From Planctomycetota bacterium (GTDB lineage: Bacteria > Planctomycetota > Planctomycetia > Pirellulales > Thermoguttaceae), in the NCBI GenBank assembly GCA_023621895.1, contig JAMOAF010000973.1:1-20307 (forward strand): a DNA stretch of 20,307 nt, read 5' to 3'. Numbering within the stretch: position 1 is the first letter of the stretch; every line of letters begins with the position of its first letter. A model generated the notes under the pieces. It was not told the origin of the DNA, searched no databases, and saw only the letters and a program-made list of their open reading frames with translations. A program made the translations under genes and the position numbers. Shown here piece after piece: positions 7,402 to 15,308 of the stretch.

Positions 7402-8226
7402 ATGTACGAGCCCTATTGGCAACTTGATGAAAAGCCTTTCGAAACCGGATGCGATCCCAAGTACTTCTATCCCGGCGAGTCCCACCAGGCGGCTCTCCTG
7501 AAATTGCGATATGCGGTGGAGAGCCAACGCGGCGGCGCGATGCTTGCGGGCGCTTCGGGTTTAGGAAAGTCGCTGCTGGTGCTCTTGCTCCGGTCGATGC
7601 TGCCCGAAGAGACGTTCCGGGTCGCCCACGTTGTGTTTCCGCAGATGAGAGCCGCCGAGTTGCTTGCGTACCTGGCGGATGAACTGAGCGGGCAAACCGA
7701 TGCGGTCCCGGGGACACCCGCGGTAAACGAGTCGGTGCGGCGAATCCAGACCCTCCTGACTCGGAGTGCCGAGGAGGGCCGCCACACGCTGGTGGTGATC
7801 GATGAGGCCCAATTGATCACCGAGGCGGAGTCGCTCGACGCCCTGCGGCTCCTGATGAACTTCGAGGTCGCGGGCCGCCCCGCATCGACGCTGCTTCTGG
7901 TGGGGCAGCCAGGGGTCTTGACCACGCTCGACCAGACCCCCCACCTGGAAGAGCGCATCGACGTGAAGTGCCTTCTGCGCCCCTTCTCGCTCACGGAGAC
8001 AGCCTCCTATGTCGGGCACCGCCTGCGGATTGCCGGGGCATCTCGAGATTTCTTCACGGAAGATGCCCTGGAGGCGGTGCACAACCTCTCGCAAGGAGTG
8101 CCGCGCCGGATCAATCGGCTTTGCGATCTGGCCCTGTTGATCGGTTTTGCCGAGGAATTCGATTCCATTGCGGCGGCGCACGTCGAGTCGATCGAGCGCG
8201 AGCTGGTGACGGTCGTGCCCGAGTAG
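7402..8226 (+). CDS. GspA/ExeA-type AAA ATPase
   Basis: This 274-residue protein begins 'MYEPYWQLDEKPFETGCDP', the typical opening of ExeA/GspA and of the PEP-CTERM-locus secretion ATPases. Walker A is intact (G50-A-S-G-L-G-K-S57), as are Walker B with catalytic Glu (VVIDEAQ, about 131-137) and a sensor region 'LLLVGQPGV' (about 165-172). 'GVPRRINRLCDLALL' (232-246) is the usual C-terminal helix motif. There is no membrane segment and no peptidoglycan-binding domain, so it matches the short soluble form and not full-length Aeromonas ExeA. An AAGG lies 5 nt before the ATG, which sits 1 nt after the previous stop, indicating translational coupling. Likely a cytoplasmic ATPase driving assembly or export of an envelope structure; the cargo is not visible. 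It may supply the ATPase activity its P-loop-defective neighbour lacks (inference). Confidence 0.9.
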   Translation: MYEPYWQLDEKPFETGCDPKYFYPGESHQAALLKLRYAVESQRGGAMLAGASGLGKSLLVLLLRSMLPEETFRVAHVVFPQMRAAELLAYLADELSGQTDAVPGTPAVNESVRRIQTLLTRSAEEGRHTLVVIDEAQLITEAESLDALRLLMNFEVAGRPASTLLLVGQPGVLTTLDQTPHLEERIDVKCLLRPFSLTETASYVGHRLRIAGASRDFFTEDALEAVHNLSQGVPRRINRLCDLALLIGFAEEFDSIAAAHVESIERELVTVVPE

Positions 8227-8635
8227 CCGCGCGTGGCGCTCGGCGGCGGCCCGTCGCGGATTCTTTCGGCGTCGTCGCTGGTTTTTTCGCGGTTGGCAAT
8301 CGCAGCGGCTTGGGAAGGCTGTTCTCGTGCCGGCGCCGGGCGGCGGCGTGCTGCCATGGTGGGTGCCGGCCAACTTGAGTTGGCGACAAAAGGCGTTATC
8401 ATAATGGATGCCGATTCGGCCGGTCGAAAAGGGCGGTCGTTGCAGCGGAAGGGCAGAGGGGGAAAGGAGCATGCGGCCGGCTTGGAGCCGCGGGGCGTCC
8501 TGATCGAGCCCGGTCGTGAGGATGGTGCGATGGAGCCGGAGCGGCAGGCGGGTAAGGAGAGCAGGCCGGCGCGGTTCCGAGCGCGAGAAAAGGTAGCAGA
8601 CGGGGTCGCCACCCCCTACTTGAGGTCCCTTGCCA
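8227..8635. other. Intergenic leader region
   Basis: There are 409 nt with no convincing gene; the open frames here have no recognisable features and run into the next gene in another frame. A promoter-like pair lies at 8375-8402, which would give a leader of roughly 225 nt before the start at 8636. GAGG at 8622-8625 is the likely ribosome binding site for that start. No riboswitch was recognised. Confidence 0.6.
8375..8402 (+). promoter_or_regulatory. Candidate sigma-70-like promoter for the receiver-RsbW gene
   Basis: TTGAGT (8375-8380) and TATCAT (8397-8402) are 16 nt apart; they match the consensus at 4 of 6 and 5 of 6. An overlapping CATAAT (8400-8405) is an alternative -10. The surrounding sequence is locally AT-rich against a GC-rich background, which supports it. 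Confidence 0.45.
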
Positions 8636-9580
8636 ATGACCACGGTACTTGTAGTAGACGATTCGGCGATTGACCGGCGTCTGGTTGGTGGTTTGTTGAG
8701 CAAGGCATCGGACTGGAAAATTGAATACGCGGCCGACGGCGCCGAGGCGTTGGAGCGCGCGAAGCGGGCGTTGCCGGACCTGATCATCACCGACTTGCAC
8801 ATGCCGCGGATGGACGGCCTGGAACTGGTCCGCGCGATGCGCGTTCATCACCCGGAAGTCCCGGTGATTCTGATGACGGCCTACGGCAGCGAGGCATTTG
8901 CCGTCGAAGCCTTGCAGCAGGGGGCCGCGAGCTATGTTCCCAAATCGCAGTTGGCGGACAAGCTCAGCGACACGGTGCGGGAGATTCTCGCCCGGGCCAA
9001 GGCCAGCCGCAGTTACGAGGCCCTGCTGAGCCGTCTGAATCGCAGTGAGTTCACGTTCTTTGTCGAATTGGGCAATGACGCCTCTCTGATCGATCCGTTG
9101 GTGGACCTGGTGCAGCAGACGGTGGCTCGGGCGCGGCTCTGCGATTCGAGCGGCCAATTGAGGATCGGGGTTGCTCTCCGCGAGGCCTTGCTCAACGCGC
9201 TGCTGCACGGCAATCTGGAGATCAGCCTGGAGCGGATGGACGACGCTCGCGAACAGCTCATGAGCCAGCGAGATCTCTCGATCCCGATCGACAGGCCCGT
9301 TGACGAGGCGTTGCTTGCCAGGCGGATTTTTGTGAATGTGCGGATTTCGACCGAGGAGGCGCGGATTGTGATTCGCGACGAGGGGCCCGGATTCGATGTC
9401 TCCTCGGTGCCGACTTCATGGGAGCCCGGCGGGCTGGAGAAGAAGGGGTCTCGCAGCCTGTCGCTGATGAGGGCCTTCATGGACGAAGTCGTGTACAACG
9501 AGGCGGGGAACGAGGTGACGCTGGTCAAGCGCAAGGAAGAAGAGAAGACGGTGGAAGCCCCACGCGGGATCGACGTGTGA
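8636..9580 (+). CDS. Response regulator fused to RsbW-like serine-kinase/ATPase domain
   Basis: This is 314 residues from the ATG at 8636; a TTG at 8630 is possible but sits too close to the GAGG at 8622-8625. Residues 1-120 are a complete receiver: acidic pocket D8/D9, phospho-acceptor D53 ('ITDLHMPRMDG'), T81 and K103. Residues about 140-300 form a GHKL ATPase domain of the RsbW/SpoIIAB type, with N-box 'EALLNALLHGN' (E183, N187), G1 box 'DEGPGFD' (248-254) and a modified G2 region 'GSRSLSLMRAFMDEV'. There is no His-box, so it is not a histidine kinase. Known: RsbW-type domains phosphorylate STAS antagonists and bind sigma factors. Here the receiver probably switches that activity (inference). 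The PP2C gene follows after 77 nt. Confidence 0.9.
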   Translation: MTTVLVVDDSAIDRRLVGGLLSKASDWKIEYAADGAEALERAKRALPDLIITDLHMPRMDGLELVRAMRVHHPEVPVILMTAYGSEAFAVEALQQGAASYVPKSQLADKLSDTVREILARAKASRSYEALLSRLNRSEFTFFVELGNDASLIDPLVDLVQQTVARARLCDSSGQLRIGVALREALLNALLHGNLEISLERMDDAREQLMSQRDLSIPIDRPVDEALLARRIFVNVRISTEEARIVIRDEGPGFDVSSVPTSWEPGGLEKKGSRSLSLMRAFMDEVVYNEAGNEVTLVKRKEEEKTVEAPRGIDV

Positions 9581-9657
9581 GCGCCGGCTCCGGCCAAGGG
9601 AGATTCGGCACGACCGAACCGGGGCGACCTGAGGACACAGGAAGCAGCCAGAGACCG

Positions 9658-10926
9658 ATGAACCGACGACCGGCCGAGCGAGAGTACTGTGTGGAGCACG
9701 CCGCGCTGAGCGACGTGGGGTTGTGCCGCTCCAACAACCAGGACTCGCTGATCGTCTCTCCCGCTGATTCGGTCCAACCGGGGCAGACCCCCGGCCACCT
9801 GCTGGTGGTGGCCGACGGCATGGGGGCGCATGCGGCGGGTGAGGTTGCCAGCCAGATGGCCGTTGAGATCGTGCTGCGCGTCTATCGAAACCAGGCCAAT
9901 GGAAAGCCAGCCGACGCGCTCCGCCAGGCGATCACCACCGCCAACAGCGAAATCTTTGCCAGGGGCGCTCAATCGGACGAACTCCGCGGCATGGGAACGA
10001 CGGTCAGCGCCCTGCTGCTGCTGCCTGACGAAGCGATCATCGCCCACGTCGGCGACAGCCGGGTCTACCGGCTGCGAGGCAACGACCTGGAGCAATTGAC
10101 CTTTGACCACAGCCTGGTGTGGGAAATCTGCGATGCGGAAAACGTGATGGAATCGGAAGTGCCGGCGTTTGTGCCGCGGAACATCATCACGCGGTCCGTC
10201 GGCCCAACCTCCGAGGTCGCCGTCGACCTCGAGGGGCCTTTTTCCCTCCGCACCGGCGACGTATTCCTGCTTTGCAGCGACGGGCTTTCCGGGCAAGTCG
10301 AAGATGAGGAGATGGGCACCATCCTCCGGTGCCTCGACCCGGAGGAGGCCGCGAAGACGTTGATTGCCCTGGCCAACCTTCGCGGCAGTCCGGACAACAT
10401 CACCCTGATCGTGGCCCGCGTCAACCGCTGGCAGCCGGCCGGCGCCGGCCGTGTCTCCGACCACCAGGCATCCGCGCCGCTGGCCCGGAAAGTCTTCTGG
10501 CCGATGGTCACCGCCGCGGGATTGTTTGCCTTGGGATGGCTATTGTCCGGACCATTGCTGGCGATTCCGGCCGCGGTTGTCGGCGCCGCGCTGGCCGGGT
10601 TGACGGCCTTCGTCCGCAACAAGCGCCGGGCGCCGCTGGCCGCCGCTCCGCAGGAACGGCAGCGGCTGGGAAAAGCACCTTACACGGCGTGCGACTGCAC
10701 GTTGAATGAGCAATCGCCAAGGTGTTTGAGGAAGGCCGTGCGGGAGATTCGCGACGTGGCCATCAACCGGCTCTGGCAGATGGACTGGGACCAGTACGAG
10801 CGGCTGACCGGCCGGGCGGAACTTGAGGCGTCCAAAGGCGACTACCTCGCGAGCGTTCGCTCCTACGCAGAGACGCTCCGGTTCATGCTCGATCAATTGC
10901 GCCGGACACTCGGACCCCGAGAATAG
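9658..10926 (+). CDS. PP2C-type Ser/Thr phosphatase with membrane hairpin and C-terminal extension
   Basis: This is 422 residues from the ATG at 9658. The phosphatase domain (about 12-257) has the PPM metal-site motifs: 'SNNQDS' (D29), 'VVADGMGAHAAGE' (D53, G54), 'GMGTTVSAL', 'AHVGDSRVYRLR', 'LLCSDGLSGQ' (D208) and 'GSPDNITLIVARV' (D246). The usual 'GGH' is 'GAH'. Two adjacent hydrophobic segments (about 280-297 and 299-319) form a membrane hairpin. They are followed by about 100 residues with three cysteines ('CDC', 345-347, and C356) and a helical end that I do not recognise. The frame is open further upstream; a GTG at 9577 overlapping the previous stop is an alternative start, but it lacks a ribosome binding site and would add only low-complexity residues. 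It likely reverses Ser/Thr phosphorylation by the nearby kinase. Confidence 0.92.
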   Translation: MNRRPAEREYCVEHAALSDVGLCRSNNQDSLIVSPADSVQPGQTPGHLLVVADGMGAHAAGEVASQMAVEIVLRVYRNQANGKPADALRQAITTANSEIFARGAQSDELRGMGTTVSALLLLPDEAIIAHVGDSRVYRLRGNDLEQLTFDHSLVWEICDAENVMESEVPAFVPRNIITRSVGPTSEVAVDLEGPFSLRTGDVFLLCSDGLSGQVEDEEMGTILRCLDPEEAAKTLIALANLRGSPDNITLIVARVNRWQPAGAGRVSDHQASAPLARKVFWPMVTAAGLFALGWLLSGPLLAIPAAVVGAALAGLTAFVRNKRRAPLAAAPQERQRLGKAPYTACDCTLNEQSPRCLRKAVREIRDVAINRLWQMDWDQYERLTGRAELEASKGDYLASVRSYAETLRFMLDQLRRTLGPRE

Positions 10927-11234
10927 TGGCCCAGCGGGCGGTGCGTGGGGCCGCCGGAAAGGCTGTTGTCCACGCCGGCGGTCCGGATTTTCGCCGCCGG
11001 CCGTCCTCCCCGGCGACTTGAGCGGCCGAGTTGGCTGGAATCCGTCACTGCCCAGTGGTAGGCTAAAGGAGGAGGCGCGGCTGTCAGAAAGGCCCTTTTT
11101 TCAGCAAGGTTCAAAATCCAAGGTTCAAGGTTCACAGTCGGGTGCTCCCAATCATTGGCCCAGTCTTGTCCGCCCTTGGCCATTGAAATTTGAGCCTTGA
11201 ACCTTGATGCTTCCCGCACTCAGCAGCCCATTCC
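10927..11234. other. Intergenic region with GGTTCAA repeats
   Basis: There are 308 nt without a supported gene. It contains an AAAGGAGG at about 11065-11072 that is not followed by a usable start codon, a CACTGCCCAGTG palindrome (11046-11057), and the AAGGTTCAA repeats and their inverted copy listed separately. No convincing promoter for the kinase gene was seen. Confidence 0.6.
11106..11206. repeat. AAGGTTCAA direct repeats with inverted copy
   Basis: AAGGTTCAA occurs at 11106-11114 and again in CAAGGTTCAAGG at 11119-11130. CCTTGAACCTTG at 11195-11206 is an exact 12-nt inverted copy of the latter. RNA could fold into a hairpin with a 64-nt loop just before the kinase start at 11235. Confidence 0.8.
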
Positions 11235-12749
11235 ATGCCCAAGCCAACCGCTGAGATATTCCTCGACCTGGTACGGCGCAGCAAATTGGTCGATCCCGAC
11301 CGGCTCAACCTGCTCCTCCACAGGCTGGAGGACGAGTCCGAACCGGGGGATTCGCGCGATGCCGCCTGGTTGGCCGAACGCCTGGTCGAAGCCGAATTGC
11401 TGACGCGATGGCAGGCCGACAAGCTGCTGGAAGGCCGGCACAAGGGGTTCTTCGTCGGCAAGTACAAGCTGCTCGGGCACTTGGGGACCGGTGGCATGAG
11501 CAGCGTCTACCTTGCCGAACACCTCCTGATGCATCGCCGCGTGGCCATCAAGGTGCTTCCCAAGGGCCGCGTCGACGACACGTCCTCTTCGTACCTGGAA
11601 CGGTTTCACCGCGAGGCCCGCGCGGTTGCGGCATTGGACCATGCGAACATCGTCCAGGCATACGACATCGACAACGAAGGCGACACGCACTACATTGTGA
11701 TGGAATATGTCGAGGGGAGCGACCTGAATGTGACCGTCCGCGAAACAGGGCCGCTCGCCTACGTCGACGCCGCGCGGTACATCTACCAGGCCGCACGCGG
11801 ACTTGGCCATGCGCACGCGGCCGGGTTCATCCACCGCGACGTGAAACCGGCCAATCTTCTGGTCGATTCCAAAGGGGCGGTCAAAATTCTTGACCTCGGG
11901 CTGGCGCGATTCACCGCCGAAGACGACCAGGCATCCTTGACGGTCGCCTACGACGAAAATGTCCTTGGCACGGCCGACTACCTGGCGCCGGAGCAGGCGA
12001 TCGACAGCCACGCCGTCGATGCCCGAGCCGACATTTACAGCCTCGGTTGCACCTTTTACTTCCTGCTCACCGGGCATCCGCCTTTTCCGGATGGGACCTT
12101 GCCGCAGCGGCTGATGGCACACCAGAAGGACCCGCCGCCCGACATCCGCAAGGACCGCCCCGATGCCCCGCCGGACCTGGTCGAGATCTGCCTGCGGATG
12201 ATGGCCAAGAAGGCGGCAGACCGCTTTCAGTCGGCCGGTGAAGTGGCCGCAGCTTTGGGCCAGTGGCTGAAGAGTCAGAATGCTGCCGGCGACTCTTCCA
12301 GCACGGAGGGCCCGTCCAGTCTTGGCGGTTCGGGGCCGGTGCTGGTCGGCGCCGCGGTCCAGGTGGCGGAAAGCATGGCCGCCAGCGACGGCGGGTCCTC
12401 GCGGCTGCGACGCGCCCGGGCCATCGGCGATATCGGCAGTCGCGGCCCTTCGACGGCCAGACCGCTGGAACGGGGGGTGGCCGCTCCGCTACCCCGCGCC
12501 CAGCGCCTGGAGGCGGCGCCGCTGCTGCCGGTCGCGCGGCCAATGGGGCAGGATACCGCCGTTCCGATTCTCACCGACACCGAGCCGGCGCTGATTTCGC
12601 GCTATCGCGCAAAGGCCAAGGCCTCGCCCGACGAGCTCCGCGCCCGTCCCACGAAAGCCCACGACCTGCCGGCGTGGATCTGGTTTGCACTCGGGGCCGC
12701 GTGCGTCATTCTGCTTCTCTTGGTAGGGATGTTTCTGACCGGCCGTTAG
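11235..12749 (+). CDS. Membrane-anchored Ser/Thr protein kinase (Hanks type)
   Basis: This is a 504-residue protein. An in-frame TGA at 11205-11207 limits the start to the ATG at 11235; no clear ribosome binding site is seen. Residues 1-75 form the leader typical of planctomycete kinases ('FLDLVRRSKLVD', 'LLTRWQADKLLEGRHKGFFVGKYKLL'). The kinase domain (about 77-345) is complete: Gly loop GHLGTGGMSSVY (81-92), K106, E127, catalytic loop H200-R-D-V-K-P-A-N207, metal-binding D220-L-G, 'GTADYLAPEQ' (245-254) and 'DIYSLG'. A disordered juxtamembrane region of about 125 residues, rich in Ser, Gly and Arg, leads to one C-terminal membrane segment (about 479-501) with only a few residues outside. 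There are no PASTA or other sensor domains, so any ligand sensing must come from partners. It is probably opposed by the PP2C encoded just upstream. Confidence 0.95.
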   Translation: MPKPTAEIFLDLVRRSKLVDPDRLNLLLHRLEDESEPGDSRDAAWLAERLVEAELLTRWQADKLLEGRHKGFFVGKYKLLGHLGTGGMSSVYLAEHLLMHRRVAIKVLPKGRVDDTSSSYLERFHREARAVAALDHANIVQAYDIDNEGDTHYIVMEYVEGSDLNVTVRETGPLAYVDAARYIYQAARGLGHAHAAGFIHRDVKPANLLVDSKGAVKILDLGLARFTAEDDQASLTVAYDENVLGTADYLAPEQAIDSHAVDARADIYSLGCTFYFLLTGHPPFPDGTLPQRLMAHQKDPPPDIRKDRPDAPPDLVEICLRMMAKKAADRFQSAGEVAAALGQWLKSQNAAGDSSSTEGPSSLGGSGPVLVGAAVQVAESMAASDGGSSRLRRARAIGDIGSRGPSTARPLERGVAAPLPRAQRLEAAPLLPVARPMGQDTAVPILTDTEPALISRYRAKAKASPDELRARPTKAHDLPAWIWFALGAACVILLLLVGMFLTGR

Positions 12750-12777
12750 CCCGGTGGGCCTCGCCCCACCCCAGACC

Positions 12778-12805
12778 GATAGCCGCGTGGGCTTGCCCCG
12801 CGCTT
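12778..12805 (+). repeat. GC-rich dispersed repeat, copy a
   Basis: It begins GATAGCCGCGTGGGCTTGCC and ends CCGCGCTT. It matches 15175-15202 at all but one position. Inverted copies lie at 12896-12920 and 15234-15263. All four are between genes. Confidence 0.85.
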
Positions 12806-12834
12806 GAGTCATCCTGCGGCCCGCGACGCCCTCT

Positions 12835-12860
12835 GGTTCCCAAGCTCCAGCGTAGGAACC
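12835..12860 (+). repeat. REP-like palindrome, copy 4 (degenerate)
   Basis: The left arm GGTTCCCAAGCT with CC centre is followed by AGCGTAGGAACC, with two mismatches to a perfect arm. It is the same family as the copies at 4252-4420, about 8.4 kb away. Confidence 0.75.
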
Positions 12861-12895
12861 AGGAGCAAAAACCTGGGACCGCTGACCGGCACCGA

Positions 12896-12920
12896 GCGCG
12901 GGGCTAGCCCCCGCGGCTAC
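12896..12920 (-). repeat. GC-rich dispersed repeat, copy b (inverted)
   Basis: Read on the - strand it gives GTAGCCGCGGGGGCTAGCCC then CGCGC, a variant of copy a. The core GGGGCTAGCCCC (12900-12911) is a perfect palindrome. Confidence 0.75.
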
Positions 12921-12954
12921 CCCGCGGCCGGTCGAAACCATTGCCCGATTGCGG

Positions 12955-12965
12955 TAGAATACAAT
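12955..12965 (+). promoter_or_regulatory. -10-like sequences upstream of ftsH
   Basis: Overlapping TAGAAT (12955-12960) and TACAAT (12960-12965) each match 5 of 6 of the -10 consensus, but no -35 element is correctly spaced. A start here would leave a leader of about 150 nt. Confidence 0.3.
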
Positions 12966-13121
12966 CATCGACCTGCCGCGGCCCCACGCAAGACGGGGGC
13001 CGCTGGGGGGGGCGAAGAACAGAGAACTGGTTTTGCGGGATTTTTTGCAGTCGATCCCAAGCGTGCCGGCGATCGCCGGATGATTGGCCGCGGGATGGGC
13101 TGCTGAGGAAAGACGACGCAT

Positions 13122-15110
13122 ATGGCGAAAAAGCCGGACGAGGGAAAAGGGCCGTCTCCCAGGCCGATGCCGCCCCGGCGTCCACCCACGACCACGATGT
13201 GGCTTCTGCTTGTGGCCGCGATCGTCGTGATGCTGATCGTGTTTGCCGATGGGCAAACCCGCCGGTCGAAGATCAGTTGGGGATTCTTCCGTTTGCAGCT
13301 TGACGAAGGCAACATCACGGAGATCCAGGTCGAGGGGATGGACATCTATGGAAAATTCAAGGATCCGCCGCTCAACCCCGATGCGAAAAGAAAGAGGGAA
13401 GAGGGGAAACTGCGCGAAGATTTCATGACCACGGTGCCCCCTTACGTGCTCGACGACCCGAATTTTGACGACAAGCTGTTCGCCCAATTGAAGGAAAAAT
13501 ACACGGTCAGCAAACCGCCGGACACCACCGGGTTTCTCGTCTGGGCCTCGCTCCTGGTGACGATCGTGCTGTTCGCCGGCGTCTGGATCATGATCCGGCG
13601 GACGCAGTCGCTATCGACGGGGATGCTTTCCGGATTCGGCAAGAGTCCCGCGCGGCGCTACCAGTCGGGTGACAAGCCGGTGACGTTCGAGGAAGTCGCC
13701 GGTTTGGAGAGCGTCAAGAGCGAGTTGGAGGAAGTCGTCGAGTTCTTGAAGAACCCGGCCAAGTTTCAGCGTTTGGGCGGCCGCGTTCCCAAGGGCGTCC
13801 TGCTGATCGGGCCGCCAGGCACGGGTAAGACGCTGCTGGGCCGGGCCGTGGCCGGCGAGGCGAAAGTGCCCTTCTTCTCGATCAACGGCTCGGAATTCAT
13901 CCAGATGTTCGTCGGCGTGGGCGCCAGCCGCGTGCGCGACCTGTTCACCACGGCCAAGGAAAACGCCCCGGCGATCCTGTTCATCGACGAAATCGACGCC
14001 GTCGGACGCCACCGCGGCACCGGACTGGGCGGCGGACACGACGAACGCGAGCAGACGCTCAACCAGATTCTGAGCGAAATGGACGGCTTCACCCAGTCGG
14101 AATCGGTGATCGTGATGGCCGCGACCAACCGGCCCGACGTGCTCGACCCGGCCCTGCTCCGGCCGGGAAGGTTCGATCGCCACGTGACGGTCGACCGGCC
14201 GACGCTTCGCGGGCGGACGGCGATCTTCAAGGTCCACTCGCGCGAGGTGCCCCTGGCCGACGACGTCGACCTGGAGCGGCTGGCCGCATCGACCGTCGGA
14301 CTGACCGGCGCCGACATCCGCAACCTGGTCAACGAAGCCGCCCTCTGGGCCACCCGGCAAGGCAAGGACGCCGTCGACATGAGCGACTTCGAGTATGCGC
14401 GCGACAAGATTCTCATGGGCGCCAAGCGCGAGGACCTGCTCTCCGGGGAGGAGAAGCTGATGACGGCCTACCACGAAGCGGGGCACGTCTTGCTCTCGTG
14501 GCTCGTCCGCAGCGCCGATCCGGTTCACAAGGTGTCGATCATCCCCCGCGGGCGCGCGCTCGGCGCCACCCAGGTCTTGCCCGAAGAGGATCGGTTCAAC
14601 ATCTCCGAGAAGGACATCCAGACGCGCTTGGCCTTCATTCTCGGCGGGCGGGCGGCCGAGAAAATCCGCTTCGACCAGTACACGGCCGGCTGCGAAGACG
14701 ATCTGAAGAAGGCCACGGCGCTCGCCAGGCGGATGGTTACCCACTGGGGCATGAGCGAGCGGCTCGGACCGGTCGCGTTCCGCCACGGGGAGCACCACCC
14801 CTTCCTCGGCAAGGAGATGGGCGAGCCGCGCGAGTACAGCGAGCATACCGCTCGAGTGATCGACGAGGAAATCACCCGGATTCTGGGCGAAGCCTCCGAC
14901 CGGGCGATGCAGCTTCTGACCGCCGAGCGCGAAAAGCTCGACAGGCTCGCCGAAGCCCTCGACGAGCGGGAAGAGCTCGACGAGCATGAGATCGAGACGA
15001 TCATCGGGCCGCCGGCCTACGATCGGAAGAAAACCGGTGAAACGCCCGCTTCGACGCCGGAAGAATCTGCCACCGCGGCCGCCAAGTCGGCTTCGGATCG
15101 CGCGGAGTAG
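13122..15110 (+). CDS. ftsH: ATP-dependent zinc metalloprotease FtsH
   Basis: This is 662 residues, close to E. coli FtsH (644). Two membrane segments (about 24-43 and 137-158) flank a short periplasmic domain of about 90 residues. The AAA domain has Walker A G230-P-P-G-T-G-K-T237, Walker B 'ILFIDEIDAVG' (D289, E290) and the second region of homology 'AATNRPDVLDPALLRPGRFD' (from 334). The protease domain has H451-E-A-G-H455 and third ligand D527 in 'GCEDDLKKAT'. 'FVGVGASRVRDLF' supplies the pore motif region. The C-terminal tail is Ala/Ser/Lys-rich. An in-frame TGA at 13104-13106 and GAGGAAAG at 13105-13112 fix the ATG at 13122. FtsH is a membrane-bound hexamer that degrades misfolded membrane proteins and regulators. 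It is monocistronic by its context, with wide gaps on both sides. Confidence 0.98.
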   Translation: MAKKPDEGKGPSPRPMPPRRPPTTTMWLLLVAAIVVMLIVFADGQTRRSKISWGFFRLQLDEGNITEIQVEGMDIYGKFKDPPLNPDAKRKREEGKLREDFMTTVPPYVLDDPNFDDKLFAQLKEKYTVSKPPDTTGFLVWASLLVTIVLFAGVWIMIRRTQSLSTGMLSGFGKSPARRYQSGDKPVTFEEVAGLESVKSELEEVVEFLKNPAKFQRLGGRVPKGVLLIGPPGTGKTLLGRAVAGEAKVPFFSINGSEFIQMFVGVGASRVRDLFTTAKENAPAILFIDEIDAVGRHRGTGLGGGHDEREQTLNQILSEMDGFTQSESVIVMAATNRPDVLDPALLRPGRFDRHVTVDRPTLRGRTAIFKVHSREVPLADDVDLERLAASTVGLTGADIRNLVNEAALWATRQGKDAVDMSDFEYARDKILMGAKREDLLSGEEKLMTAYHEAGHVLLSWLVRSADPVHKVSIIPRGRALGATQVLPEEDRFNISEKDIQTRLAFILGGRAAEKIRFDQYTAGCEDDLKKATALARRMVTHWGMSERLGPVAFRHGEHHPFLGKEMGEPREYSEHTARVIDEEITRILGEASDRAMQLLTAEREKLDRLAEALDEREELDEHEIETIIGPPAYDRKKTGETPASTPEESATAAAKSASDRAE

Positions 15111-15174
15111 CGATCCCGCCTGGCCTCGCACTAAATCGACCTGCGTGCTTCGTGCGAAAAGCGGCTGTTATTCA

Positions 15175-15263
15175 GATAGCCGCGTGGGCTCGCCCCGCGC
15201 TTCGTTAAGTACGGGTCGTGCCGCAGCGCAGGCGCGCCGCGGGGCAAGCCGAAAGCGGCTATC
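15175..15263. repeat. Inverted pair of GC-rich dispersed repeats
   Basis: 15175-15202 (GATAGCCGCGTGGGCTCGCC...) is a direct copy of 12778-12805. 15234-15263, read on the - strand, begins GATAGCCGCTTTCGGCTTGC and is a diverged copy. Facing each other 65 nt after the ftsH stop, they could form a large stem and end transcription. Confidence 0.75.
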
Positions 15264-15308
15264 ACGCTCTCATGAATTTCACCCGGAATCACGCAAGCTC
15301 ATTTAGGC

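Larger units (their letters stand above)
12750..13121. other. Intergenic repeat-rich region before ftsH
   Basis: There are 372 nt with no gene. In order it contains a short hairpin GGTGGG/CCCACC (12753-12758 and 12765-12770, loop of 6) right after the kinase stop, which could act as a weak terminator; one GC-rich dispersed repeat (12778-12805); a degenerate REP-like palindrome (12835-12860); an inverted copy of the GC-rich repeat (12896-12920); -10-like sequences near 12955-12965; and the ftsH ribosome binding site GAGGAAAG at 13105-13112. Confidence 0.7.

Noticed and set aside
8233..8673. 146-codon + strand frame in the leader region
   Set aside because: It has biased Gly/Arg/Ala composition, contains the promoter candidate and runs into the receiver gene in another frame.
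7561..10464. Long - strand frames over the ExeA-like, receiver-RsbW and PP2C genes
   Set aside because: They are antisense to genes with complete catalytic motifs and have no protein features of their own.
13611..15131. 506-codon - strand frame
   Set aside because: Antisense to ftsH, which is certain.
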